Both the position numbers and the translations under genes were made by a program. Positions 51,520 to 63,264 of a DNA stretch of 64,000 nt are shown here, piece by piece (positions within the stretch are counted from its first letter, which is position 1; every line of letters starts with the position of its first letter). Origin of the DNA: Luzula sylvatica (Eukaryota > Streptophyta > Magnoliopsida > Poales > Juncaceae); assembly GCA_946800325.1 (NCBI GenBank), contig OX326959.1, positions 34,419,027 through 34,483,026 of the forward strand, read 5' to 3'. Under the pieces are notes generated by a model that saw only the letters and a list, made by a program, of their open reading frames with translations, was not told the DNA's origin and did no database searches.

Positions 51520-51604
51520 TTCTCTAAAATGAGCAAAATACTTCATTTTTAATGATTTTCTCAAAAATATCAATTATTATTTTTTCTAAAAGAGTCCAAA
51601 ATAA
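51520..51604 (+). repeat. 85-bp truncated monomer, copy 9 (variant 5' part)
   Basis: Apparently identical to copy 8 and 2,867 bp after it, including TTTTTAATGATTTTC. It is the second unit of the 45.9-51.8 kb duplication. Confidence 0.9.
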
Positions 51605-52649
51605 TTCTCTAAAATGAGAAAAATACTTCATTTTTCTTGTTTTTCTCAAAAAGCTTCGTGATTGAAGACTAACACATACAAATTTCTATGTTTCCTATTT
51701 TTTGCAAAAAATCAAAAACTGAAGTCTAACACCTTCAAAAATATCAATTATCATTTTTTCTAAAAAAGACCAAACTAGTTCTCTAAAATGAGCAAAATAC
51801 TTCATTTTTCATGATTTTCTTATAAAATTCCGGGATTGAAGACGAACACATACAAATTTCTATTCTTCCTATTTTTTGCATAAAATCAAAAACTGAAGTC
51901 TAACACCTTCAAAAATATCAATTATCTTTTTTTCTAAAAAAGACCAAAATAGTTCTCTAAAATGAGCAAAATACTTCATTTTTCATGTTTTTCTCAAAAA
52001 ACTCCGGGATTGAAGACTAACACATACAAATTTCTATTTTTCCAATTTTTTGCATAAAATCAAAAACTGATGTGTAACACCTTCAAAAATATCAATTATC
52101 ATTTTTTCTAAAAATGACCAAAATAGTTCTCTAAAATGAGCAAAATACTTCAATATTCACTTTTTTCTCAAAAAATTCCGTGATTGAAGACTAACACATA
52201 CAAATTTCTATTTTCCAAATTTTTTTGCAAAAAATCACAAACTGAAGTCTAACACCTTCAAAAATATCAATTATCATTTTTTCTAAAAAACACCAAAATT
52301 GTTCTCTAAAATAAGCAAAATACTTCATTTTTCATGTTTTTCTCGAAAAAGTCCGTGATTGAAGACTAACACATACAAATTTCTATTTTTCCTATTTTTT
52401 GCATAAAATCAAAAACTGAAGTCTAACACCTTCAAAAATATCAATTATCATTTTTTCTAAAAAAGACCAAACTAGTTCTCTAAAATGAGCAAAATACTTC
52501 ATTTTTCATGATTTTCTCAAAAAATTCCGTGATTGAAGACTAACACATACAAATTACAATTTTTCCAATTTTTTGCACAAAATCAAAAACTGAAGTCTAA
52601 CACCTTCAAAAATATCAATTATCATTTTTTCTAAAAAAGACCAAAATAG

Positions 52650-52820
52650 TTCTCTAAAATGATCAAAATACTTCTTTCATGTTTTTCTCAAAAAACTCCG
52701 GGATTGAAGACTAACACATACAAATTTCTATTTTTCCTACTTTTTCCATAAAATCAAAAAATGAAGTCTAACACCTTCAAAAATATCAATTATCATTTTT
52801 TCTAAAAAAGACCAAAATAT
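52650..52820 (+). repeat. 171-bp marker monomer, copy 10
   Basis: GATC-type standard form, 29,660 bp after copy 4. It has the private change ATCAAAAAATGAAG. Confidence 0.9.
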
Positions 52821-55378
52821 ATCTCTAAAATGAGCAAAATACTTCATTTTTCATGTTTGTCTCAAAAAATTCCGGGATTGAAGACTAACACATACAAATT
52901 TCTATTTTTCCTATTTTTTGCATAAAATCAAAAACTGAAGTCTAACACTTTCAAAAATATCAATTATCATTTTTTTCTAAAAAAGACCAAAATAGTTCTC
53001 TAAAATGAGCAAAATACTTCATTTTTCATGTTTTTCTCAAAAAACTCCGGGATTGAAGACTAACACATACAAATTTCTATTTTTCCAATTTTTTTGCATA
53101 AAATCAAAAACTGATGTCTAACACCTTCAAAAATATCAATTATCATTTTTTCTAAAAAAGACCAAAATAGTTCTCTAAAATGATCAAAATACTTCATTAT
53201 TCATGTTTATCTCAAAAAATTCCGTGATTGAAGACTGACACATACAAATTTCTATTTTCCCAATTTTTTTTGCAAAAAATCACAAACTGAAGTCTAACAC
53301 CTTCAAAAATATCAATTATCATTTTTTCTAAAAAACACCAAAATAGTTCTCTAAAATGAGCAAAATACTTCATTTTTCATGTTTTTCTCGAAAAACTCCG
53401 TGATTGAAGACAAACACATACAAATTTATATTTTTCCTATTTTTTGCATAAAATCAAGAACTGAAGTCTAACACCTTCAAAAATATCAATTATCATTTTT
53501 TCTAAAAAAGACCAGACTAGTTCTCTAAAATGAGCAAAATACTTCATTTTTCATGATTTTCTCAAAAAATTCCGTGATTGAAGACTAACACATACAAATT
53601 TCTATTTTTACCTACTTTTTCCATAAAATCAAAAACTGAAGTCTAACACCTTCAAAAATATCAATTATCATTTTTTCTAAAAAAGACCAAAATAGTTCTC
53701 TAAAATGAGCAAAATACTTCAGTTTTCATGTTTTTCTCAAAAAACTGCGGGATTGAAGACTAACACATACAAATTTCTATTTTTCCAATTTTTTGCATAA
53801 AATCAAAAACTGAAGTCTAACACCTTCAAAAATATCAATTATCATTTTTTCTAAAAAAGACCAAAATAGTTCTCTAAAATGATCAAAATACTTCATTATT
53901 CATGTTTTTCTCAAAAAATTCCGTGATTGAAGACTAACACATACAAATTTCTATTTTCCCAATTTTTTGCAAAAAATCAAAAACTGAAGTCTAACACCTT
54001 CAAAAATATCAATTATAATTTTTTCTAGAAAAGACCAAAATAGTTCTAAAAAATGAGCAAAATACTTCATTTTTCATGTTTTTCTCAAAAAACTCCGGGA
54101 TTGAAGACTAACACATACAAATTTCTATTTTTCCTACTTTTTCCATAAAATCAAAAACTGAAGTCTAACACCTTAAAAAATATCAATTATCACTTTTTAT
54201 TAAAAAGACCAAAATAGTTCTCTAAAATGAGCAATATGCTTTATTTTTCATGATTTTCTCAAAAAACTCCGGGATTGAAGACTAACACATACAAATTTCT
54301 ATTTTTCCTATTTTTTGCATAAAATCAAAAACTGAAGTCTAACACCTTCAAAAATATCCATTATCATTTTTTCTAAAAAAGACCAAAATAGTTCTCTAAA
54401 ATGAGCAAAATACTTCATTTTTCATGTTTTTCTCAAAAAACTTCGGGATTGAAGACTAACACATACAAATTTATATTTTTACTATTTTTTGCATAAAATC
54501 CAAAACTGAAGTCTGACACCTTCAAAAATATCAATTATCATTTTTTCTAAAAAAGACCAAAATAGTTCTCTAAAATGAGCAAAATACTTCATTATTCATG
54601 TTTTTCTCAAAAAATTCCGTGATTGAAGACTAACACATACAAATTTCAATTTTTCCATTTTTTTGCAAAAAATCAAAAACTGAAGTCTAACACCTTAAAA
54701 AATATCAATTATCATTTTTTCTAAAAGAGTCCAAAATAGTTCTCTAAAATGAGCAAAATACTTCATTTTTCATGTTTTTCTCAAAAAACTTCGTGATTGA
54801 AGACTAACACATACAAATTTCTATTTTTCCTATTTTTTGCAAAAAATCAAAAACTGAAGTCTAACACCTTCAAAAATATCAATTATCAATTGTTCTAAAA
54901 AAGACCAAAATAGTTCTCTAAAATGAGCAAAATACTTCATTTTTCATGTTTTTCTCAAAAAATTCCGGGATTGAAGACTAACACATACAAATTTATATTT
55001 TTACTATTTTTTGCAAAAAATCCAAAACTGAAGTCTGACACCTTCAAAAATATCAATTATAATTTTTTCTAGAAAAGACCAAAATAGTTCTAAAAAATGA
55101 GCAAAATACTTCATTTTTCATGTTTTTCTCAAAAAACTCCGGGATTGAAGACTAACACATACAAATTTCTATTTTTCCTACTTTTTCCATAAAATCAAAA
55201 ATTCAAGTCTAACACATTAAAAAATATCAATTATCATTTTTTCTTAAAAAAGACCAAAATAGTTCTCTCAAATGATCAAAATACTTCATTATTCATGTTT
55301 TTTTCAAAAAATTCCGTGATTGAAGATTAACACATACATATTTCTATTTTCCCAATTTTTTGTAAAAAATCAAAAATT

Positions 55379-55390
55379 GAAGTCACCTTC
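55379..55390 (+). other. 4-bp deletion in the C opening (GAAGTCACC), first
   Basis: This is the counterpart of the deletion at 25,719 within the 29.66-kb-offset duplicate. The base after the deletion differs (A, not G). Confidence 0.8.
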
Positions 55391-55897
55391 AAAAATATGA
55401 ATTATCATTTTTTCTAAAAAAGAGCAAAATAGTTCTCTGAAATGAGCAAAATACTTCATTTTTCATGTTTTTCTCAAAAAACTCCGGGATTGAAGACTAA
55501 CACATACAAATTTGTATTTTTCCTACTTTTTGCATAAAATCAAAAACTGAAGTCTAACACCTTCAAAAATATCAATTATCATTTTTTCTAAAAAAGAGCA
55601 AAATAGTTCTCTAAAATGAGCAAAATACTTCATTTTTCATGTTTTTCTCAAAAAACTCCGTGATTGAAGACAAACACATACAAATTTATATTTTTCCTAT
55701 TTTTTGCATAAAATCAAAAACTGAAGTCTAACACCTTCAAAAATATCAATTATCATTTTTTCTAAAAAAGACCAAACTAGTTCTCTAAAATGAGCAAAAT
55801 ACTTCAGTTTTCAGGTTTTTCTCAAAAAATTCCGTGATTGAAGACTAACACATACAAATTTCTATTTTTACCTACTTTTTCCATAAAATCAAAAACT

Positions 55898-55909
55898 GAA
55901 GTCACCTTC
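55898..55909 (+). other. 4-bp deletion in the C opening (GAAGTCACC), second
   Basis: The same TAAC loss occurs three monomers further on, in an unrelated monomer type (with TACCTACTTTTTCC). Either the deletion was transferred by conversion between neighbours or it arose twice. Confidence 0.8.
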
Positions 55910-58561
55910 AAAAATATCAATTATCATTTTTTCTAAAAAAGACCAAAATAGTTCTCTAAAATGAGGAAAATACTTCAGTTTTCATGTTTTACTCAAAAAA
56001 CTCCGGGATTGAAGACTAACACATACAAATTTCTATTTTTCCAATTTTTTGCATAAAATCAAAAACTGAAGTCTAACACCTTCAAAAATATCAATTATCA
56101 TTTTTTCTAAAAAAGACCAAAATAGTTCTCTAAAATGATCAAAATACTTGATTATTCATGTTTTTCTCAAAAAATTCCGTGATTGAAGACTAACACATAC
56201 AAATTTCTATTTTCCCAATTTTTTGCAAAAAATCAAAAACTGAAGTCTAACACCTTCAAAAATATCAATTATAATTTTTTCTAAAAAATACCAAAATAGT
56301 TCTCAAAAATGAGCAAAATACTTCATTTTTCATGTTTTTCTCAAAAAACTCCGGGATTGAAGACTAACACATACAAATTTCTATTTTTCCTACTTTTTCT
56401 ATAAAATCAAAAACTGAAGTCTAACACCTTAAAAAATATCAATTATCATTTTTTCTGAAAAAGACCAAAATAGTTCTCTAAAATGAGCAATATACTTTAT
56501 TTTTCATGATTTTCTCAAAAAACTCCGGGATTGAAGACTAACACATACAAATTTCTATTTTTCCTATTTTTTGCATAAAATCAAAAACTAAAGTCTAACA
56601 CCTTCAAAAATATCCATTAACATTTTTTCTAAAAAAGACCAAAATAGTTCTCTAAAATGAGCAAAATACTTCATTTTTCATGTTTTTCTCAAAAAACTCC
56701 GGGATTGAAGACTAACATATACAAATTTCTATTTTTCCAATTTTTTACATCAAATCAAAAACTGAAGTCTAACACCTTCAAAAATATCAATTATCATTTT
56801 TTGTAAAAAAGACCAAAATAGTTCTCTAAAATGATCAAAATACTACATTATTCATGTTTTTCTCAAAAAATTCCGTGATTGAAGACTAACACATACAAAT
56901 TTCAATTTTTCCATTTTTTTGCTAAAAATCAAAAACTGAAGTCTAACACCTTAAAAAATATCAATTATCATTTTTTCTAAAAGAGTCCAAAATAGTTCTC
57001 TAAAATGAGCAAAATACTTCATTTTTCATGTTTTTCTCAAAAAACTTCGTGATTGAAGACTAACACATACAAATTTCAATTTTTCCAATTTTTTGCAAAA
57101 AATCAAATAATGAAGTCTAACACCTTCAAAAATATCAATTATCATTTTTTCTAAAAAAGACCAAAATAGTTCTCTAAAATGAGCAAAATACTTCATTTTT
57201 CATGTTTTTCTCAAAAAATTCCGGGATTGAAGACTAACACATACAAATTTATATTTTTACTATTTTTTGCATAAAATCCAAAACTGAAGTCTAACACCTT
57301 CAAAAATATCAATTATCATTTTTACTAAAAAAGACCAAAATAGTTCTCTAAAATGAGCAAAATACTTAATTTTTCATGTTTTTCTCAAAAAACTCCGGGA
57401 TTGAAGACTAACATATACAAATTTCTATTTTTCCAATTTTTTGCATAAAATTAAAAACTGAAGTCTAACACCTTCAAAAATATCAATTATCATTTTTTCT
57501 AAAAAAGACCAAAATAGTTCTCTAAAATGATCAAAATACTTCATTATTCATGTTTTTCTCAAAAAATTCCGTGATTGAAGACTAGCACATACAAATTTCT
57601 ATTTTCCCAATTTTTTGCAAAAAATCAAAAATTGAAGTCTAACACCTTCAAAAATATCAATTATCATTTTTTCTAAAAAAAAGCAAAATAGTTCTCTAAA
57701 ATGAGCAAAATACTTCATTTTTCATGTTTTTCTCAAAAAATTCCGGGATTGAAGACTAACACATACAAATTTCTATTTTTCCTATTTTTTGCATAAAATC
57801 AAAAACTGAAGTCTAACACCTTCAAAAATATCAATTTTCATTTTTTCTAAAAAATACGAAAATAGTTCTCTAAAATGAGCAAAATATTTCATTTTTCATG
57901 TTTTTCTCAAAAAACTCCGGGATTGAAGACTAACACATACAAATTTCTATTTTTCCAATTTTTTTGCATAAAATCAAAAACTGAAGTCTAACACCTTCAA
58001 AAATATCAATTATCATTTTTCTAAAAAAGACCAAAATAGTTCTCTAAAATGATCAAAATACTTCATTATTCATGTTTTTCTCAAAAAATTCTGTTATTGA
58101 AGACTAACACATACAAATTTCTATTTTCCCAATTTTTTGCAAAAAATCAAAAGCTGAAGTCTAACACCTTCAAAAATATCAATTATCATTTTTTCTAAAA
58201 GAGTCCAAAATAATTCTCTAAAATAAGAAAAATACTTCATTTTTCATGTTTTTCTCAAAAAACTTCGTGATTGAAGACTAACACATACAAATTTCAATTT
58301 TTCCAATTTTTTGCAAAAAATCAAATAATGAAGTCTAACACCTTCAAAAATATCAATTATCATTTTTTCTAAAAAAGACCAAAATAGTTGTCTAAAATGA
58401 GCAAAATACTTTATTTTTCATGATTTTCTCAAAAAATTCCGGGATTGAAGACTAACACATACAAATTTCTATTTTTCCAATTTTTTGCAAAAAATAAAAA
58501 ACTGAAGTCTAACACATTCAAAGATATCAATTATCATTTTTTCTAAAAAAGACCAAAATAG

Positions 58562-58646
58562 TTCTCTATAATGAGCAAAATACTTCATTTTTCATGTTTT
58601 TCTCAAAAATATCAATTATTATTTTTTCTAAAAGAGTCCAAAATAA
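58562..58646 (+). repeat. 85-bp truncated monomer, copy 10
   Basis: Standard form (TATAATGAGC, CATGTTTTTCTC), followed by an AACTTCGTG monomer as in copies 5-7. Confidence 0.92.
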
Positions 58647-59691
58647 TTCTCTAAAATGAGAAAAATACTTCATTTTTCTTGTTTTTCTCAAAAAACTTCG
58701 TGATTGAAGACTAACACATACAAATTTCTATTTTTCCTATTTTTTGCAAAAAATCAAAAACTGAAGTCTAACACCTTCAAAAATATCAATTATCATTTTT
58801 TCTAAAAAAGACCAAACTAGTTCTCTAAAATGAGAAAAATACTTCATTTTTCATGATTTTCTTATAAAATTCCGGGATTGAAGACGAACACATACAAATT
58901 TCTATTCTTCCTATTTTTTGCATAAAATCAAAAACTGAAGTCTAACACCTTCAAAAATATCAATTATCTTTTTTTCTAAAAAAGACCAAAATAGTTCTCT
59001 AAAATGAGCAAAATACTTCATTTTTCATATTTTTCTCAAAAAACTCCGGGATTGAAGACTAACACATACAAATTTCTATTTTTCCAATTTTTTGCATAAA
59101 ATCAAAAACTGATGTGTAACACCTTCAAAAATATCAATTATCATTTTTTCTAAAAATGACCAAAATAGTTCTCTAAAATGAGCAAAATACTTCAATATTC
59201 ACTTTTTTCTCAAAAAATTCCGTGATTGAAGACTAACACATACAAATTTCTATTTTCCAAATTTTTTTGCAAAAAATCACAAACTGAAGTCTAACACCTT
59301 CAAAAATATCAATTATCATTTTTTCTAAAAAACACCAAAATAGTTCTCTAAAATGAGCAAAATACTTCATTTTTCATGTTTTTCTCGAAAAAGTCCGTGA
59401 TTGAAGACTAACACATACAAATTTCTATTTTTCCTATTTTTTGCATAAAATAAAAAACTGAAGTCTAACACCTTCAAAAATATCAATTATCATTTTTTCT
59501 AAAAAAGACCAAACTAGTTCTCTAAAATGAGCAAAATACTTCATTTTTCATGATTTTCTCAAAAAATTCCGTGATTGAAGACTAAAACATACAAATTACA
59601 ATTTTTCCAATTTTTTGCACAAAATAAAAAACTGAAGACTAACACCTTCAAAAATATCAATTATCATTTTTTCTAAAAAAGACCAAAATAG

Positions 59692-59862
59692 TTCTCTAAA
59701 ATGATCAAAATACTTCTTTCATGTTTTTCTCAAAAAACTCCGGGATTGAAGACTAACACATACAAATTTCTATTTTTCCTACTTTTTCCATAAAATCAAA
59801 AACTGAAGTCTAACACCTTCAAAAATATCAATAATCATTTTTTCTAAAAAAGACCAAAATAT
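59692..59862 (+). repeat. 171-bp marker monomer, copy 11
   Basis: GATC type with ATCAATAATC in C, as in copies 5, 6 and 13. The next monomer has TCACGTTTGTCTC. Confidence 0.9.
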
Positions 59863-62800
59863 ATCTCTAAAATGAGCAAAATACTTCATTTTTCACGTTT
59901 GTCTCAAAAAATTCCGGGATTGAAGACTAACACATACAAATTTCTATTTTTCCTATTTTTTGCATAAAATCAAAAACTGAAGTCTAACACTTTCAAAAAT
60001 ATCAATTATCATTTTTTTCTAAAAAAGACCAAAATAGTTCTCTAAAATGAGCAAAATACTTCATTTTTCATGTTTTTCTCAAAAAACTCCGGGATTGAAG
60101 ACTAACACATACAAATTTCTATTTTTCCAATTTTTTTGCATAAAATCAAAAACTGATGTCTAACACCTTCAAAAATATCAATTATCATTTTTTCTAAAAA
60201 AGACCAAAATAGTTCTCTAAAATGATCAAAATACTTCATTATTCATGTTTATCTCAAAAAATTCCGTGATTGAAGACTAACACATACAAATTTCTATTTT
60301 CCCAATTTTTTTTGCAAAAAATCACAAACTGAAGTCTAACACCTTCAAAAATATCAATTATCATTTTTTCTAAAAAACACCAAAATAGTTCTCTAAAATG
60401 ATCAAAATACTTCATTTTTCATGTTTTTCTCGAAAAACTCCGTGATTGAAGACAAACACATACAAATTTATATTTTTCCTATTTTTTGCATAAAATCAAA
60501 AACTGAAGTCTAACACCTTCAAAAATATCAATTATCATTTTTTCTAAAAAAGACCAAACTAGTTCTCTAAAATGAGCAAAATACTTCATTTTTCATGATT
60601 TTCTCAAAAAATTCCGTGATTGAAGACTAACACATACAAATTTCTATTTTTACCTACTTTTTCCATAAAATCAAAAACTGAAGTCTAACACCTTCAAAAA
60701 TATCAATTATCATTTTTTCTAAAAAAGACCAAAATAGTTCTCTAAAATGAGCAAAATACTTCAGTTTTCATGTTTTTCTCAAAAAACTCCGGGATTGAAG
60801 ACTAACACATACAAATTTCTATTTTTCCAATTTTTTGCATAAAATCAAAAACTGAAGTCTAACACCTTCAAAAATATCAATTATCATTTTTTCTAAAAAA
60901 GACCAAAATAGTTCTCTAAAATGATCAAAATACTTCATTATTCATGTTTTTCTCAAAAAATTCCGTGATTGAAGACTAACACATACAAATTTCTATTTTC
61001 CCAATTTTTTGCAAAAAATCAAAAACTGAAGTCTAACACCTTCAAAAATATCAATTATAATTTTTTCTAGAAAAGACCAAAATAGTTCTAAAAAATGAGC
61101 AAAATACTTCATTTTTCATGTTTTTCTCAAAAAACTCCGGGATTGAAGACTAACACATACAAATTTCTATTTTTCCTACTTTTTCCATAAAATCAAAAAT
61201 TCAAGTCTAACACATTAAAAAATATCAATTATCATTTTTTCTTAAAAAGACCAAAATAGTTCTCTAAAATGAGCAATATAATTTATTTTTCATGATTTTC
61301 TCAAAAAACTCCGGGTTTGAAGACTAACACATACAAATTTCTATTTTTCCTATTTTTTGCATAAAATCAAAAACTGAAGTCTAACACCTTCAAAAATATC
61401 CATTATCATTTTTTCTAAAAAAGACCAAAATAGTTCTCTAAAATGAGCAAAATACTTCATTTTTAATGTTTTTCTCAAAAAACTTCGGGATTGAAGACTA
61501 ACATATACAAATTTCTATTTTTCCAATTTTTTGCATCAAATCAAAAACTGAAGTCTAACACCTTCAAAAATATCAATTATCATTTTTTGTAAAAAAGACC
61601 AAAATAGTTCTCCATAATGATCAAAATACTTCATTATTCATGTTTTTCTCAAAAAACTCCGGGATTGAAGACTAACACATACAAATTTCTATTTTTCCTA
61701 TTTTTTGCAAAAAATCAAAAACTGAAGTCTAACACCTTAAAAAATATCAATTATCATTTTTTCTAAAAGAGTCCAAAATAGTTCTCTAAAATGAGCAAAA
61801 TACTTCATTTTTCATGTTTTTCTCAAAAAACTTCGTGATTGAAGACTAACACATACAAATTTCTATTTTTCCTATTTTTTGCAAAAAATCAAAAACTGAA
61901 GTCTAACACCTTCAAAAATATCAATTATCAATTGTTCTAAAAAAGACCAAAATAGTTCTCAAAAATGAGCAAAATACTTCATTTTTCATGTTTTTCTCAA
62001 AAAATTCCGGGATTGAAGACTAACACATACAAATTTATATTTTTACTATTTTTTGCATAAAATCCAAAACTGAAGTCTAACACCTTCAAAAATATCAATT
62101 ATCATTTTTTCTAAAAAAGACCAAAATAGTTCTCTAAAATGAGCAAAATACTTAATTTTTCATGTTTTTCTCAAAAAACTCCGGGATTGAAGACTAACAT
62201 ATACAAATTTCCATTTTTCCTATTTTTTGCATAAAATCAAAAACTGAAGTCTAACACCTTCAAAAATATCAATTATCATTTTTTCTAAAAAAGACCAAAA
62301 TAGTTCTCTAAAATGATCAAAATACTTCATTATTCATGTTTTTCTCAAAATATTCCGTGATTGAAGACTAACACATACATATTTCTATTTTCCCAATTTT
62401 TTGTAAAAAATCAAAAATTGAAGTCTAACGCCTTCAAAAATATCAATTATCATTTTTTCTAAAAAAGAGCAAAATAGTTCTCTAAAATGAGCAAAATACT
62501 TCATTTTTCATGTTTTTCTCAATAAACTCCGGGATTGAAGACTAACACATACAAATTTGTATTTTTCCTACTTTTTCCATAAAATCAAAAACTGAAGTCT
62601 AACACCTTCAATAATATCAATTATCATTTTTTCTGAAAAAGACCAAAATAGTTCTCTAAAATGAGCAAAATACTTCAGTTTTCATGTTTTTCTCAAAAAA
62701 CTCCGTGATTGAAGACTAACACATACAAATTTCTATTTTTCCATTTTTTTGCATAAAATCAAAAACTGAAGTCTAACACCTTCAAAAATATCAATTATCA

Positions 62801-63000
62801 TTTTTTCTAAAAAAGACCAAAATAGTTCTCTAAAATGAGCAAAATACTTCATTATTCATGTTTTTTCTCAAAAAATTCCGTGATTGAAGACTAACACATA
62901 CAAATTTCTATTTTCCCAATTTTTTGCACAAAATCAAAAACTGAAGTCTAACACCTTCAAAAATATCAATTATCATTTTTTCTAAAAAAGACCAAAATAG

Positions 63001-63171
63001 TTATATAAAATGAGCAAAATACTTCTTTCATGTTTTTCTCAAAAAACTCCGGGATTGAAGACTAACACATACAAATTTCTATTTTTCCTACTTTTTCCAT
63101 AAAATAAAAAACTGAAGTCTAACACCTTCAAAAATAGCAATTATCATTTTTTCTAAAAAAGACCAAAATAT
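63001..63171 (+). repeat. 171-bp marker monomer, copy 12 (GAGC type)
   Basis: It starts TTATATAAAATGAGC in place of TTCTCT, a private change, and otherwise follows copy 7 at an offset of 19,391 bp. Confidence 0.88.
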
Positions 63172-63264
63172 ATCTCTAAAATGAGCAAAATACTTCATTT
63201 TTCATGTTTGTCTCAAAAAATTCCGGGATTGAAGACTAACACATACAAATTTCTATTTTTCCAA

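Larger units (their letters stand above)
45853..51778 (+). repeat. Tandem duplication, 3,041 and 2,867 bp
   Basis: TCTGAAAAAGACAAAAATAG marks the start of both copies (monomer starts 45,871 and 48,912). Four later markers are exactly 2,867 bp apart: the ATATATATCT junction (47,951 and 50,818), GAAGTCACACCATC (about 47,899 and 50,766), CACAGACAAATTTC (48,372 and 51,239) and the 85-bp monomer (48,653 and 51,520). The 174-bp shortfall of copy 2 comes from loss of one monomer: the CCTACTTTTTCCAT monomer near 49,180 runs straight into AAAAGCAAAAACTG, which in copy 1 lies one unit further on (near 46,325). Confidence 0.92.
51779..58500 (+). repeat. Satellite mosaic matching about 22.2-26.3 kb, then 27-28 and 31-32 kb
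   Basis: Only satellite monomers are present. Most of 52.3-56 kb parallels 22.7-26.3 kb at about 29,660 bp. The exception is about 54.4-55.3 kb, where the two arrays carry different monomers (for example CTGACACC forms near 54,514 and 55,034). From 56.3 to about 57.0 kb the order follows monomers 3-6 of the 1,566-bp repeat, and from 57.2 to 58.2 kb it follows 31.2-32.2 kb. Near 58,160 one monomer, the GAGGACTAACAC type present in six other copies of the block, is missing. Confidence 0.75.
58501..63264 (+). repeat. Long-range copy of about 38.9-43.8 kb
   Basis: The segment from the 85-bp monomer at 58,562 on repeats the order of 38,997 onward. The offset is 19,565 bp at first, then 19,391-19,392 bp from the 171-bp monomer on (40,300 and 59,692). 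The change of about one monomer reflects the triplicated CTCGAAAAAGTCC unit in the 39-40 kb copy. Private differences include TCTCCATAATGATC (61,610), CTAAAACATAC (59,583) and TTATATAAAATGAG (63,001). Confidence 0.82.
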
